Shown one piece after another: positions 46,094-55,339 of a DNA stretch of 64,000 nucleotides. The DNA lies in assembly GCA_947644545.1 (NCBI GenBank), contig CANRZW010000002.1, forward strand, positions 62,001 through 126,000, in the 5' to 3' direction. The notes under the pieces are model-generated. The model did not search any database, had not been told where the DNA came from, and worked only from the letters and a program-made list of their open reading frames with translations. The position numbers were made by a program, and so were the translations under genes. This DNA is from an uncultured Lachnospiraceae bacterium. GTDB lineage: Bacteria > Bacillota > Clostridia > Lachnospirales > Lachnospiraceae. Within the stretch, counting starts at the first letter, position 1. Every line of letters starts with the position of its first letter.

Positions 46094-49000
46094 ATGGTAC
46101 CGAAACTCGGTGATATCAGACAGCTTGAAGAATTGTCAGCCAGTGCGACGCCGTCGGCTGAGGGCGCCTGGTGGATTATGCTTCAGACAGCAGAAAGCAT
46201 TTGTAATGCTGCCAGTTTGCGTGATCCCGTTAATAATGCTTATATGGTCGAATTTTGGAGTGAAGCTGCGCCGGAAGTAGACAAATTCGTATCGCAGGAC
46301 GGGGTACGTCCTTTGCCATATGACGATTTGATGCAAATGATCTCTTTTTGTGGAGATCATTTGTATAAGATCGTTAAAGCGCCACGTCATAATCTGGTTA
46401 AAGTGGATCGAATGGTTCGCCCGGAAAAGGTGAAAGAAACAGGTTATAAAACGATCAACTGGCTGGGGAAGCAGCCTGGTAAATCTGTGAGAGAGAAGAT
46501 GGCCGGTAAGAACGCTCTTTTGACCCAGAAGAGGGAGTATAGTTATAACATCAGAGAGAATCAGGTGGCGATGATGCTGTATCAGCAGTTGATGAGACGA
46601 GTGTCAGACCGAATGAATAACGGGTTAAGTAAAGATGCTTATGATGTTACGGAAAATGCGCAGATAGATCAGATGCGTAAAATTAAGAAGTGCCTGAGAG
46701 AATCACCGCTGGGAGAAGTGAAGGCTAAAAACCAGAATCAGGCAAATAATGTGCTTTTGTCAGATGAGAATTATTCAGTCATCTGGCGTGCTTACTTGGA
46801 TATGTCCAGGTTCGATGCGCGGGTGGAAAGACGGTGGGAGAAAGCGCTTGCATTGTATATGCAGTCTGTGTTTCTGGCTGTCAATGCAGAGCTTTGCACT
46901 TATGATGATCTATATGTTATTGAGGATAGAATAGAATTATGCGATATTCGTAAACTTAGTGTTTCTTACGTTTTGGGTTATCATTACCGGTTTCCGTATA
47001 TTGTTGAACTGTCATTGGCAGGAAAGAGCATTTCGCTGCGTATCTATGATTCGCCTTTATATGGTGGCAGAAATCCGAAATATGTCAAAGAAATGAGATT
47101 TACATTTACGGATAATGTTGCAAAAGAGAAGCTTGCAGCACGCAGAGGAACACCACTGTATGTAGAAGTGAAAGAAGATGGTAAGAGCAGGAAAGAATTG
47201 TTCTACGCCGATCTGTCATGTATGAAAGAGATTGTAGCAATCTGCAAAGATGTCTGCTTTGATTTCTCAGGCATTGATCCTGTGAAACGGGAAGACCATG
47301 AATCTGTCAATCATGATCTTATTGCATCGGTCTCTTTTGATATTGTAAGCAATGGAACGCAGCTTGGCATAGCGAAAGATGAAATCCGGTGTATGGAAAG
47401 ATTCTATTCCGACAAAGCGGTGGCTTATCAGAATGAAGAAGGGTTAACTGCCGTATATCCGAATGGCCTGCAGCGGCTGCATATGAGGGCAGATGAAGAA
47501 ATCGCGGTGAGAGATGCTGTGCTGTCTGAGGACAGCAGAGGATTGAAAGCCGTATTGGACGAAATTCGTGATAAGGTTACCTTGCGCCAGGATGACTACT
47601 TTTTCTATTTGGTTCCGGATGCGCTTGAAGAAATCAGGCAGAGAAATCTTAAACAATGTGTCAAGGGTTGTTTTACGAGAACCTTTCCGGTATGGAGAAG
47701 TGTTGCAGGCCTTACAACGTGGCTGGAAAATCCGGAATCTAAATTTGACGAGGACAGTATCTGCGTATATATGGATCTGCTCGGTGATACTGCAACAGCG
47801 GGACTGATGACAATTCACTACGAAAGCAGGATTGAGAATTATACATGCAGTCATTTTCCTCCGTTTCCGCAGAATCAGGAAGGAGACGGCATAACAGAAG
47901 ATGCTTTCTGTGAATCCTATGTAAGAGAGTTTGCCAGGAAATACAAGTTTCGGATAGCTGATGAAGCCGTCAGACACCTTGTGGAGAGCGGGGATGTTCG
48001 AGAACTGCTAAGCGATAAGGCCGCATGTCCATATGCCAACTATTTCTACAACGACAGGGGAACGATCAGAATGTACCAGATCACTTACGATCAGGAAGTG
48101 GTTCATGTTTGCGTGAATGGGTGGTTGGACCGCATCTACAAATTCTGGAACAGCCTGCGAGGCAGACTGGGAGACAAAACGGTCAGTTATATTTACTTTC
48201 TTTCAAATCTTTTGTTTCAGTGTGCAACAGATGATGATTTGAAGACAGTATTTACGGAAGAGCAGTGGACGAATCTGAAGGGAATCTTTCAAAGTGATTC
48301 CGAGCGGCTTCTTGAGGGGGCTCTTATTTACAGGAAACGATTAAACAATCACCAGCCTGTCTGGACAGAATACCTTCCTAAGTTAAGCTTAAAAATTCCG
48401 GTGCAGGGTAAGTATGTGGATTGGGATCTGATTGATAAAGATATATCCATCAATGTCATGGATGAAGATAAGGAATTTCCGGTCAAGGAGCAGACACCCC
48501 TGCGGCTTCATGCAGGAGCAGAGGAATATTGCTTCGAGTTAAAAAAGGAAGATATCAGCAGGAGACCGTCAAGAATCGAAGCTTATATTCCGATGAAAGC
48601 AAAGCTGGAGAGTGATATTGATGTAAATCTATTCATTCGATATAAATATGGCTCCGATGAAAGCTATGAACTGATTCTGCGGCCTATTGATACAAGGAAC
48701 GCGCCCTTTGAAGAATTGAAGGCTGAATGGCGCAGTGGATACAGAAAAAAGAGAAATGTTGGAGGTCCTAAATTCCCGGCGCTTAAAAGCAGTGAGGAAA
48801 TTACGAGAGATACAGAGTTTATGAAAGGCAGTCTGTCAAGAACATTTGCACAGATTAGCAGGTATTTATGTGACGGGTATGATTATGATCTGGTATCTGA
48901 GAGATTCAAATTTGAACAGGCTTGTAAATATTTAACGATCAATACATTCAAATTGAGAGATACATTGAGATATTATGATCTGAACAAAGAGGTGCGGGAT

Positions 49001-49786
49001 TTTGTGAAATGGTTTTTTGACAGCAAACTTTATGAATGCTGCATTGCGTTAATGATGCTTGATAACAGCAGGCTCCTCTCAGACAAGTTTCTTGATGATT
49101 ACAAGGAGTCCGTGGAGCTAAAACGGCTTAGAAGCAGTGCGGCACAGCTGCTCTATTCGTTCGGAGCATATGTTCCCTGTGAGCTGCAGCAATATCTGAC
49201 GGATCATTATCAGGAGCTTAATCTGGAGTATAAGCAGAGCATCTTGATGAACGCAGTCTATCGCAATACAGGAAATGATTCTCTGTGGTTTTTGCTGCTG
49301 GCAATGTTTCAGAAGAACGCATACAGTGTCATGAACAATATAAGAAATCTCTCAAACCTTTGCTGGAGTGATGAAACCTTGGTGCCAAAGCTTGGGCGGC
49401 ATCCGGCTCTTGTCAGGAAAATCATACAGATATCGATAGATATGATCAAAAAAATGCCGGATCCGACACCTGATGATCCGCGATATGAGTCGATGAGAAA
49501 ACGCTATCTGTCAGTAATTGAAGTGATTCTTGCAATCTTAAGATTGAGAGAAGACCCGGAATTTGACATGCTGGCAGCCGGCACAAAGGAAGCCATTGAG
49601 CTGGCAGACCTGATCAGGGCAGTAGACGATACTATGGGTAATCCGGAATCCCGGATCAAACTGATGGTTAATAAGCCGGAAGCTTTACGTAATATGAGTA
49701 ATATAGCATATGCAATAGATATGTATTTAACAGGAAATGAGGGAGTGGATTCCATAGAGGTACTCAGTGTAGAATCCGATAAATAA
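46094..49786 (+). CDS. Giant McrC-like partner protein (DUF2357-like)
   Basis: 1230 residues from the ATG at 46094 (GAGGAG 8 bases upstream). An N-terminal half with REYSYNIRENQVAMMLYQQL near residue 150 recalls the EN-x-x-V/F-K helix of DUF2357/DUF524 proteins that partner McrB-type ATPases. The middle is beta-rich. The C-terminal 350 residues are helical and repeat-like. I could not find a PD-(D/E)xK nuclease core, which McrC would have, so the assignment rests mainly on size, position and the ENQ motif. It may be a scaffold or a divergent nuclease. Confidence 0.5.
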   Translation: MVPKLGDIRQLEELSASATPSAEGAWWIMLQTAESICNAASLRDPVNNAYMVEFWSEAAPEVDKFVSQDGVRPLPYDDLMQMISFCGDHLYKIVKAPRHNLVKVDRMVRPEKVKETGYKTINWLGKQPGKSVREKMAGKNALLTQKREYSYNIRENQVAMMLYQQLMRRVSDRMNNGLSKDAYDVTENAQIDQMRKIKKCLRESPLGEVKAKNQNQANNVLLSDENYSVIWRAYLDMSRFDARVERRWEKALALYMQSVFLAVNAELCTYDDLYVIEDRIELCDIRKLSVSYVLGYHYRFPYIVELSLAGKSISLRIYDSPLYGGRNPKYVKEMRFTFTDNVAKEKLAARRGTPLYVEVKEDGKSRKELFYADLSCMKEIVAICKDVCFDFSGIDPVKREDHESVNHDLIASVSFDIVSNGTQLGIAKDEIRCMERFYSDKAVAYQNEEGLTAVYPNGLQRLHMRADEEIAVRDAVLSEDSRGLKAVLDEIRDKVTLRQDDYFFYLVPDALEEIRQRNLKQCVKGCFTRTFPVWRSVAGLTTWLENPESKFDEDSICVYMDLLGDTATAGLMTIHYESRIENYTCSHFPPFPQNQEGDGITEDAFCESYVREFARKYKFRIADEAVRHLVESGDVRELLSDKAACPYANYFYNDRGTIRMYQITYDQEVVHVCVNGWLDRIYKFWNSLRGRLGDKTVSYIYFLSNLLFQCATDDDLKTVFTEEQWTNLKGIFQSDSERLLEGALIYRKRLNNHQPVWTEYLPKLSLKIPVQGKYVDWDLIDKDISINVMDEDKEFPVKEQTPLRLHAGAEEYCFELKKEDISRRPSRIEAYIPMKAKLESDIDVNLFIRYKYGSDESYELILRPIDTRNAPFEELKAEWRSGYRKKRNVGGPKFPALKSSEEITRDTEFMKGSLSRTFAQISRYLCDGYDYDLVSERFKFEQACKYLTINTFKLRDTLRYYDLNKEVRDFVKWFFDSKLYECCIALMMLDNSRLLSDKFLDDYKESVELKRLRSSAAQLLYSFGAYVPCELQQYLTDHYQELNLEYKQSILMNAVYRNTGNDSLWFLLLAMFQKNAYSVMNNIRNLSNLCWSDETLVPKLGRHPALVRKIIQISIDMIKKMPDPTPDDPRYESMRKRYLSVIEVILAILRLREDPEFDMLAAGTKEAIELADLIRAVDDTMGNPESRIKLMVNKPEALRNMSNIAYAIDMYLTGNEGVDSIEVLSVESDK

Positions 49787-49789
49787 TGT

Positions 49790-50635
49790 ATGGTAAAAAT
49801 TCCAGATGAAGCAATGACACATGCCGGAAGATTCCACACGGATGACGTTTTTTCGGCGGCATTATTAAAAATATTAAATCCACAAATAAAGATTGTGCGG
49901 TGTAATGTTATTCCGGAGGGCTATCAAGGACTTGTTTTTGACTTGGGGGACGGTTGTTTTGACCACCATGGAGACAGAGCGAGGTTTCGGGATAATGGGG
50001 TCCAGTATGCATCATTTGGTCTTTTGTGGAAGGAATATGGCTGTACTTTAGTCAGCGCAAAAGAAGCAAGGGCTTTCGATGAGAGCTTTATACAGCCATT
50101 GGATATTCAGGATAATAACGGCGGAAATAACCTTTTATGTCGGGCGATCACACAGTTTAATCCTAAATGGGATGAAGAAGATGCGGATCCGGGCGAAGCT
50201 TTTTCCAGAGCGGTTGCATTTGCCGGCGATATTCTTGAAAATGAGATTAAGAGTATGCATAGTACAGAAAATGCTGAGCAAATAGTGCTTGCATGTCTGG
50301 AAAAAAGGGAGGAGGGCATTGTTGTACTGCCTAAGGGAATGCCCTGGAAAGCTTTATTGATTCCGGAAGAGGTATATTATGTTGTCTATCCGTCCCAAAG
50401 AGGTGGCTATCATGCACAGGCTGTTCCGGTGTCTGTCGATTCACAGCAGTGTAAGAAACCTTTTCCGGAGGAATGGAGAGGCAAGAGTGCCGGGTTAGAT
50501 GAGATTACCGGGTTAAAAGGTTTGATATTCTGCCATATCCATGGGTATCTGTTAGGAGCAAAAGACAAAGAAACGGCAGTCAGCGCCTGTAAGCTTGCAT
50601 TGAAGCTATCCTTTTGCTGTTCGGCAGCGTTATAG
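49790..50635 (+). CDS. MYG1-family DHH-like nuclease
   Basis: 281 residues, starting 3 bases after the previous stop. MYG1/UPF0160 signature: THAGRFHTDDVFSAALL (metal ligands H11, H16, D18, D19), DLGDGCFDHHGDRARF (DHH at 58-60), YASFGLLWKEYG, and near the end FCHIHGYLLGAKDKETAV. Eukaryotic MYG1 is a 3'-5' RNA exonuclease. The bacterial role is unknown. It is an unusual member of an operon of this kind. The last ten codons coincide with an ECF-promoter-like box (50606-50633), so the C-terminus may be chimeric; the recognisable domain ends just before it. Confidence 0.85.
   Translation: MVKIPDEAMTHAGRFHTDDVFSAALLKILNPQIKIVRCNVIPEGYQGLVFDLGDGCFDHHGDRARFRDNGVQYASFGLLWKEYGCTLVSAKEARAFDESFIQPLDIQDNNGGNNLLCRAITQFNPKWDEEDADPGEAFSRAVAFAGDILENEIKSMHSTENAEQIVLACLEKREEGIVVLPKGMPWKALLIPEEVYYVVYPSQRGGYHAQAVPVSVDSQQCKKPFPEEWRGKSAGLDEITGLKGLIFCHIHGYLLGAKDKETAVSACKLALKLSFCCSAAL
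50606..50633 (+). promoter_or_regulatory. ECF-type promoter box C, inside MYG1 3' end
   Basis: 28 bases of the form CTATCYTTTTGY, five bases, GSCAGCGTTAT. It is the same as the boxes at 55787 and 57450 with equal spacing. It lies just ahead of a sigma-gene remnant and so is probably the relic of that gene's own promoter. Confidence 0.65.
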
Positions 50636-50642
50636 TTTATGC

Positions 50643-50709
50643 CTGTAAAGTACAGGATCAGGCGGTGTGAGAACTGCTGAGAGCTTATTTGGGAGCCGGT
50701 GCCAGGTGA
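50643..50709 (+). pseudogene. C-terminal remnant of an ECF sigma factor gene
   Basis: The bases read VKYRIRR, then after a one-base deletion (5 bases where 6 are expected, 50666-50670) ELLRAYLGAGAR and a stop at 50707. This equals the tail of the intact sigma gene at 56389-56449 (VKYRIRRARELLAGYLEDGE). Only region 4's last helix is left. It marks the junction at the right edge of the island. Confidence 0.75.
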
Positions 50710-50922
50710 TTGCCAGGAAGTGGGGTGGCAAATAAATTTGAATGTTGCGGAAAGATAATGATAACTGTATAATTGAATGACAGAGCCACATGCTGTAATA
50801 CATCAAATGTTGAGGAAAGTCCGGGCAGTGCCGTCATTGGATATGGTGAATGATTCTGCTCCGGGACTTATATGCCTTTGCCGGTCGAAGGCAGTCTGCA
50901 TAATTAAAGAAGGTATGGCGAA
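50710..50922 (+). other. Leader region of the ABC exporter genes
   Basis: Holds a promoter (separate entry) and, after it, a bulged hairpin GTCCGGGCAG (50819-50828) with CTGCTCCGGGAC (50856-50867) in the presumed 5' untranslated region. No gene seen. A weak GAAGG site stands before the ATPase start. Confidence 0.45.
50745..50773 (+). promoter_or_regulatory. Promoter of the MacB-type ABC genes
   Basis: -35 TTGCGG (50745-50750), 17-base spacer, perfect -10 TATAAT (50768-50773). The leader is about 145 bases. Confidence 0.6.
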
Positions 50923-51627
50923 ATGAGTTCATTTGTGGAATTTAAGAATGTCGGTAAGATATATCATATGGGAGAAGTCGATATCGAAGCGCTTAAGAAT
51001 GTCAATTTTTCTATTGAAAAAGGGGAGTTCTGCGTTGTGGTGGGGGCATCCGGTGCAGGTAAGACGACGATCCTGAACATACTTGGCGGTATGGACGGGC
51101 TTTCCTCAGGACAGGTGCTGTTGGACGGGAACGAGATCTCTGCCTATAACAAGAAGCAGCTGACGGCTTACAGGCGGTATGATATCGGTTTCGTATTTCA
51201 GTTCTATAATCTGGTACAGAATCTGACGGCGCTTGAGAATGTGGAGCTGGCGGCGCAGATCTGCAAGGATCCGCTGGATGCCAGGACTGTCCTTGAGATG
51301 GTGGGGTTAAAGGAGCGGGCCGACAACTTTCCGGCGCAGTTGTCCGGTGGTGAGCAGCAGAGGGTAGCGATTGCCAGGGCGCTGGCTAAGAATCCGAAGC
51401 TTTTATTGTGTGATGAGCCGACGGGAGCGCTGGACTATAATACCGGCAAGGCTGTCTTAAAGCTTTTGCAGGATGCCTGCAGGAAAAATGGAGTGACGGT
51501 GGTAGTCATTACGCATAACCAGGCGCTGACTGCCATGGCGGACCGGGTCATCACGGTGAAGAGCGGGACTGTTTGGAAAATGGAGATGAATGAGCATATT
51601 GTTCCGGTAGAAGATATTGAGTGGTAG
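50923..51627 (+). CDS. MacB/LolD-type ABC ATPase
   Basis: 234 residues: Walker [13 protein letters not shown] (about 42-53), Q-loop [17 protein letters not shown], signature [15 protein letters not shown], Walker [13 protein letters not shown], switch VITHNQ. This subfamily (LolD, MacB, BceA) powers mechanotransmission by FtsX-like permeases and does not move substrates through a channel in the usual way. The next gene is such a permease. GAAGG lies about 12 bases before the ATG. Confidence 0.93.
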   Translation: MSSFVEFKNVGKIYHMGEVDIEALKNVNFSIEKGEFCVVVGASGAGKTTILNILGGMDGLSSGQVLLDGNEISAYNKKQLTAYRRYDIGFVFQFYNLVQNLTALENVELAAQICKDPLDARTVLEMVGLKERADNFPAQLSGGEQQRVAIARALAKNPKLLLCDEPTGALDYNTGKAVLKLLQDACRKNGVTVVVITHNQALTAMADRVITVKSGTVWKMEMNEHIVPVEDIEW

Positions 51628-51706
51628 AATGCGGTAATGAGTCAGTCTTATGCTATAGAACCGAAGACTGGACTGGTGACGAATATTTGTTGCAGGAGTC
51701 ATATCT

Positions 51707-54700
51707 ATGAGTAATGGAATGATCAAAACAACGATTAGAGAGATAAAGGGAAGTCTTGGGCGTTATATGGCGATTCTGGCGATCGTGATGCTGGGGGTAG
51801 GGCTGTTCATGGGATTGAAGGCAACCACACCGGCGATGATCGTTACGGAGAATGACTATCTGGCGGAACAGGACTTCTTTGATTTCCGGCTGTTGTCTAC
51901 GGTAGGATTTGACGAGGAAGCCGTGTCGGAAGTGGCGGCGCTTAACGAGATTGCCGATGTGGAAGGAGCAATCTCGATTGATGCATTGTGTGCTTTCGGA
52001 GAAGGCAACGAGTCTGTCTATAAGATGCATACGGTGCCGGATAAGATTAACCGGGTGGTGTTGACTGCGGGAAGAATGCCGGAGTCTGCAGATGAGTGTG
52101 TGCTGGATGCCGCGCTGTACGGTGAGGATGTGATCGGCAGCCGGATTACGGTGACGGACAGCAATGAGGAAGATACGTTGGAGATGTTTCGGGAGCGTAC
52201 GTTCACGGCGGTGGGGATCGTGCGTTCTCCTTATTATATTAATTTTGAGCGGGGGACTACTTCTATCGGAGACGGCAAGATCACCGCTTTTCTTTATGTA
52301 CCCAAAGAGGCGTTTGACTGTGATTATCTGACGGAAATCTATGCCACGACTAAATTAAAATATAAGGTTTATACGGACGAATATGAAGACTATATTGACG
52401 GGCTGCAGGGGAAGATGGAAGATACTGCCCACGAGCTGACTGTGGACCGGTATGAACGGGTGATCGCAGAAGCACAGGAGAAGATCGCGGACGCGCAGAC
52501 GGAACTTGATGATAAGAAGGCGGAAGCCAGGATCGAACTGGATGATGCCTGGCAGAAGATCCTAGACGGGGAACAGGATCTTGCAGACGGCGAGCAGGAG
52601 ATTGCGGATGCTGAGAAGAAGATCGCGGACGGCGAGCAGGAAATCGCAGACGGCGAGCAGGAGCTGATAGACGGTGAACAGGAGATTGCGGACGGCGAAA
52701 GGGAGATTGCGGAAAAGGAGCCGGAGCTTCTGGATGCGGAGGAGGAAGTCAGCTTTCATGAATGGGAAGTTTTTGCCAATGGGCAGGAGCTTCTGATCGC
52801 CAGGGATAAATTGGAGCAGGGCAAACGGGAACTGGAGGAGAAGGCGAATCTGCTGCATGAACAGGAGATGCAGGTACTGGGGAAGGAAGCAGAGCTGAAG
52901 GAGCAGGAGGCGCAGCTGCGTGCGCAGTTGGAGGCGCTGCCTGGACAGAAGGCGGCGCTTGAGCAGAAGGAAGCAGAAATCACATCAGGCCTGGAGCAAT
53001 TGGAGCAGTGGTATGCTTATGCACTCTCTCAGGCGCCGGATGAGGAGTCGAAGAACGCCGTTACGGCAGAATATGAACAGCAAAAGGCGTCTCTTACGGC
53101 GGCACAGGCACAGGTCTTAGCGATGAAGGCAGAGATCGAGAAGGGAATCAGTCAGCTGCAGGGCGGTATTTCACAGATACAGGCAGGTCTTGTGCAGATA
53201 CAGGCGGGTAAAGGCGAGTTTGAGGAAGGAAGACGGCAGATCGCAGAGGCAAGGGAAGAGATTGCCTTTCAGGAGAAGCTTCTTATGGAGGCAGAGGCAG
53301 AGCTTATGTCTGCCGAAGAACAGGTGGCGCAGACGCGGAGCGAATTGGAGGACGGAAAGGCAAAGCTGGCGCAGGCGAAGCTGGATCTGGAGGAAGGCAG
53401 GGCCGAACTGGAACAGGGTAAGATCGATCTGGCACAGGCCAAAAGAGACGTGGCGGATGCGAAAGTGGAACTGGAGGAGGGGAAGGCTGAGCTGGAAGAG
53501 GGGAAGACTGAGCTTGCGGATGCGAGAATAGAATATGCGGATGCGGAGAAGGAATTTGAGGAAGAGGTAGCGGATGCACAACAGAAGATCGATGATGCGC
53601 GGGATGAACTGGCGAAGATCGAAGAGCCGGACGATTACGTGCTGACCAGGGACACCAATATCGGTTATGCCTGCTATGAGAGCGATTCCAGTATCGTGGC
53701 GGCCATCGCCAACGTATTTCCCGTGTTTTTCTTCCTGGTGGCGGCACTGATCTGCATGACGACCATGAATCGGATGGTGGAGGAACAAAGGACACAGATC
53801 GGTGTCTTGAAGGCATTGGGATACAGCAATGCAGCAATTATGGGCAAGTACCTTTTTTACGCCGGATCGGCAGCGACGGTCGGCGCAGTGCTTGGATGTG
53901 CGGTCGGTACCTGGCTGTTTCCGCGCGTCATCTGGATGGGATACGGCATCATGTACAGCATGGGCGATATTCAGTATTATTTTGATATTCCGATGGCCTT
54001 GCTTTCCCTGGCGGCGGCGCTTCTGTGTTCTATGGGCGCGGCGTATTTTTCCTGTCGGCATGAATTACAGGGGGTACCGGCCGCTTTGATCCGTCCGAAA
54101 TCCCCAAAGAGCGGGAAGCGGATCTTCTTAGAGCGGATTCCCTTAATCTGGGGGCGTCTGAAATTCCTGCACAAGGTTTCGATCAGGAATATTGTGCGGT
54201 ACAAGAAGCGGTTCTTTATGATGATACTGGGGATCAGTGGGTGTACGGCGCTGCTGCTTACCGGTTTTGGCGTCAAGGATTCTGTGACGAATGTGGCAGA
54301 TATGCAGTATGATGAAGTGCAGATTTATGACATCGGAGTCACTTTTTCGGAGCGTGTACAGGAGGCGGACAGGGAGGAGCTGTCGCAGAGGGCCGGGGAT
54401 CTGCTGGCGCAGACGGCATATCATTATGAGGAGAGCGTGGAGCTTGACTTTGGGGGCAAGATAAAATCCATCTACCTTGAAGTGCCGGAAGACGAGGCGG
54501 AAATGGGAGATTTTCTGAACCTGCATACGTCGGAAGGAGAGCAGCTTTCTTATCCCGGGGCAGGGGAAGCGGTATTGACAGAGAAAACGGCCAAGAATAT
54601 GGGAATCAAGGTGGGAGACCAGGTTGTCTTCAGGGACAATGACAGGAACGGCTTTACGGTGCGGATATCGGGGCTGTGTGAGAATTTTGTCTCCAATTAT

Positions 54701-55291
54701 ATTTATATCAATAAGGAAACTTATATCGAGCAGATGGGCATGGAGCCGGAATATCAGGGCGCGTATGCGGTGGTACGGGAGGGTGTGGATGTGCATGAGG
54801 CGGCGGCCGTGCTTTCGGATATGGAGAATGTGCTGGCAGTCTCCGTTACGGCGGATATGCGGCAGCGGATTGCGACGATGATGGAGAGTATGGACTATAT
54901 TGTATTCCTGATCGTTGCCTGTGCCGGCAGTCTTGCTTTTATCGTGCTGTATAATCTGACGAATATCAATATCACGGAGCGCATCCGGGAGATCGCAACA
55001 ATCAAGGTATTAGGTTTCTACGCCAGAGAGACGGCCGATTATGTATTCAGGGAAAACCTGGTACTGACAGGCATGGGGGCGGTGGTCGGACTTGGCCTTG
55101 GAAAATGGCTGCACAGCTTTGTGATGTATAAGATCAATATTGATATGATCTCCTTCAAGACTATGATCGCTCCGGTCAGTTATGTGTGGAGCCTTCTGCT
55201 GACCTTTGTCTTCGCCATGCTGGTGAACGGGGTGATGTATTTTAAGCTGGAGAAGATCAATATGGCAGAGTCGCTTAAGTCCATAGAATAA
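51707..55291 (+). CDS. FtsX-family ABC permease with giant coiled-coil ectodomain
   Basis: 1194 residues. One N-terminal membrane helix (about 20-42), an outer MacB-type periplasmic-core-like region, then about 400 residues of coiled coil (about 250-650), then three FtsX helices, a second outer domain and a final three helices. The coiled coil begins with tandem heptads of the type DGEQEIA (52566-52720) and later has LEEGKAELEEGK-like units (53380-53545). Such permeases span the thick Gram-positive wall and are thought to move lipids or peptides, or to signal. It pairs with the ATPase 79 bases upstream. Confidence 0.88.
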   Translation: MSNGMIKTTIREIKGSLGRYMAILAIVMLGVGLFMGLKATTPAMIVTENDYLAEQDFFDFRLLSTVGFDEEAVSEVAALNEIADVEGAISIDALCAFGEGNESVYKMHTVPDKINRVVLTAGRMPESADECVLDAALYGEDVIGSRITVTDSNEEDTLEMFRERTFTAVGIVRSPYYINFERGTTSIGDGKITAFLYVPKEAFDCDYLTEIYATTKLKYKVYTDEYEDYIDGLQGKMEDTAHELTVDRYERVIAEAQEKIADAQTELDDKKAEARIELDDAWQKILDGEQDLADGEQEIADAEKKIADGEQEIADGEQELIDGEQEIADGEREIAEKEPELLDAEEEVSFHEWEVFANGQELLIARDKLEQGKRELEEKANLLHEQEMQVLGKEAELKEQEAQLRAQLEALPGQKAALEQKEAEITSGLEQLEQWYAYALSQAPDEESKNAVTAEYEQQKASLTAAQAQVLAMKAEIEKGISQLQGGISQIQAGLVQIQAGKGEFEEGRRQIAEAREEIAFQEKLLMEAEAELMSAEEQVAQTRSELEDGKAKLAQAKLDLEEGRAELEQGKIDLAQAKRDVADAKVELEEGKAELEEGKTELADARIEYADAEKEFEEEVADAQQKIDDARDELAKIEEPDDYVLTRDTNIGYACYESDSSIVAAIANVFPVFFFLVAALICMTTMNRMVEEQRTQIGVLKALGYSNAAIMGKYLFYAGSAATVGAVLGCAVGTWLFPRVIWMGYGIMYSMGDIQYYFDIPMALLSLAAALLCSMGAAYFSCRHELQGVPAALIRPKSPKSGKRIFLERIPLIWGRLKFLHKVSIRNIVRYKKRFFMMILGISGCTALLLTGFGVKDSVTNVADMQYDEVQIYDIGVTFSERVQEADREELSQRAGDLLAQTAYHYEESVELDFGGKIKSIYLEVPEDEAEMGDFLNLHTSEGEQLSYPGAGEAVLTEKTAKNMGIKVGDQVVFRDNDRNGFTVRISGLCENFVSNYIYINKETYIEQMGMEPEYQGAYAVVREGVDVHEAAAVLSDMENVLAVSVTADMRQRIATMMESMDYIVFLIVACAGSLAFIVLYNLTNINITERIREIATIKVLGFYARETADYVFRENLVLTGMGAVVGLGLGKWLHSFVMYKINIDMISFKTMIAPVSYVWSLLLTFVFAMLVNGVMYFKLEKINMAESLKSIE

Positions 55292-55339
55292 GGAATGTTG
55301 TGTAGATTTTTCATAGTTTATAGAAAGGATATTATCGGT

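Noticed and set aside
50812-50826. GAGGAAAGTCCGGGC, identical to the 5' conserved P4 block of RNase P RNA
   Set aside because: No matching 3' block, no space for a 350-base RNA before the ABC gene; the bases are better explained by a local hairpin. Chance or a small remnant cannot be told apart.
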